NCBI GenBank assembly: GCA_051873875.1
Contig: JBJEFI010000158.1
Location: forward strand, 1 to 5,058
Direction of reading: 5' to 3'
DNA from: JBJEFI01 sp051873875
GTDB lineage: Bacteria > Bacillota > Bacilli > Bacillales > Bacillaceae_G
Length of the DNA: 5,058 bases
Positions 5,042 through 5,058 of the stretch are shown here, one piece after another (positions within the stretch are counted from its first letter, which is position 1; each line of letters begins with the position of its first letter). A model generated the notes under the pieces. That model was given only the letters and a program-made list of their open reading frames with translations. It did not search any database and was not told the DNA's origin. Both the position numbers and the translations under genes were made by a program.

Positions 5042-5058
5042 TTCAACTAACGCACCCG

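Overview
The DNA is AT-rich, with strong Gram-positive ribosome-binding sites (AGAGGGGGAG, AGAGGATG, AAGGTGA), Leu codons mostly TTA, and a DUF2573/YusU-type small protein known from bacilli. This points to a Bacillaceae genome. The maltose permease closely resembles the Bacillus cereus MalT type, so a B. cereus-group strain is the best guess, though the window alone does not prove it. A run of exactly 100 N shows that this is a draft scaffold.

Layout, all genes on the + strand. (1) Positions 2-1737: an ArsR-type winged-helix regulator, cut by the left edge, overlaps by ATGA a major facilitator superfamily (MFS) exporter whose middle lies in the assembly gap. This looks like a regulator-plus-efflux pair. 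(2) Positions 1738-2108: a 371-base non-coding stretch with a probable terminator, then several palindromes of the CcpA/LacI-family operator type. A consensus-perfect cre sits on the -10 region of a promoter. (3) Positions 2109-4617: a MalT-type maltose PTS permease (EIIC-EIIB fusion, no EIIA), a terminator-like hairpin, then an endonuclease/exonuclease/phosphatase-fold protein. That protein matches, by fold and position, the maltose 6'-phosphate phosphatase MapP described in Enterococcus faecalis. (4) Positions 4618-5058: a structured spacer, a small YusU-like protein (DUF2573) and a long perfect hairpin terminator.

How the genes work together: MalT would import maltose and phosphorylate it to maltose 6'-phosphate, using an EIIA encoded elsewhere. 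MapP would then remove the phosphate inside the cell. The free maltose would go to a maltose phosphorylase or alpha-glucosidase encoded outside the window. This is an alternative to the B. subtilis route, in which the 6-phospho-alpha-glucosidase MalA splits maltose 6'-phosphate. The operator cluster upstream of malT fits glucose repression by CcpA, possibly combined with a maltose-responsive LacI-family regulator of MalR type.

The pathway is a known one. I see no CRISPR array, tRNA, rRNA, insertion sequence or clearly new defence system. The least explained parts are the operator cluster, the hairpin between malT and mapP, and the nested dyads before the yusU-like gene.
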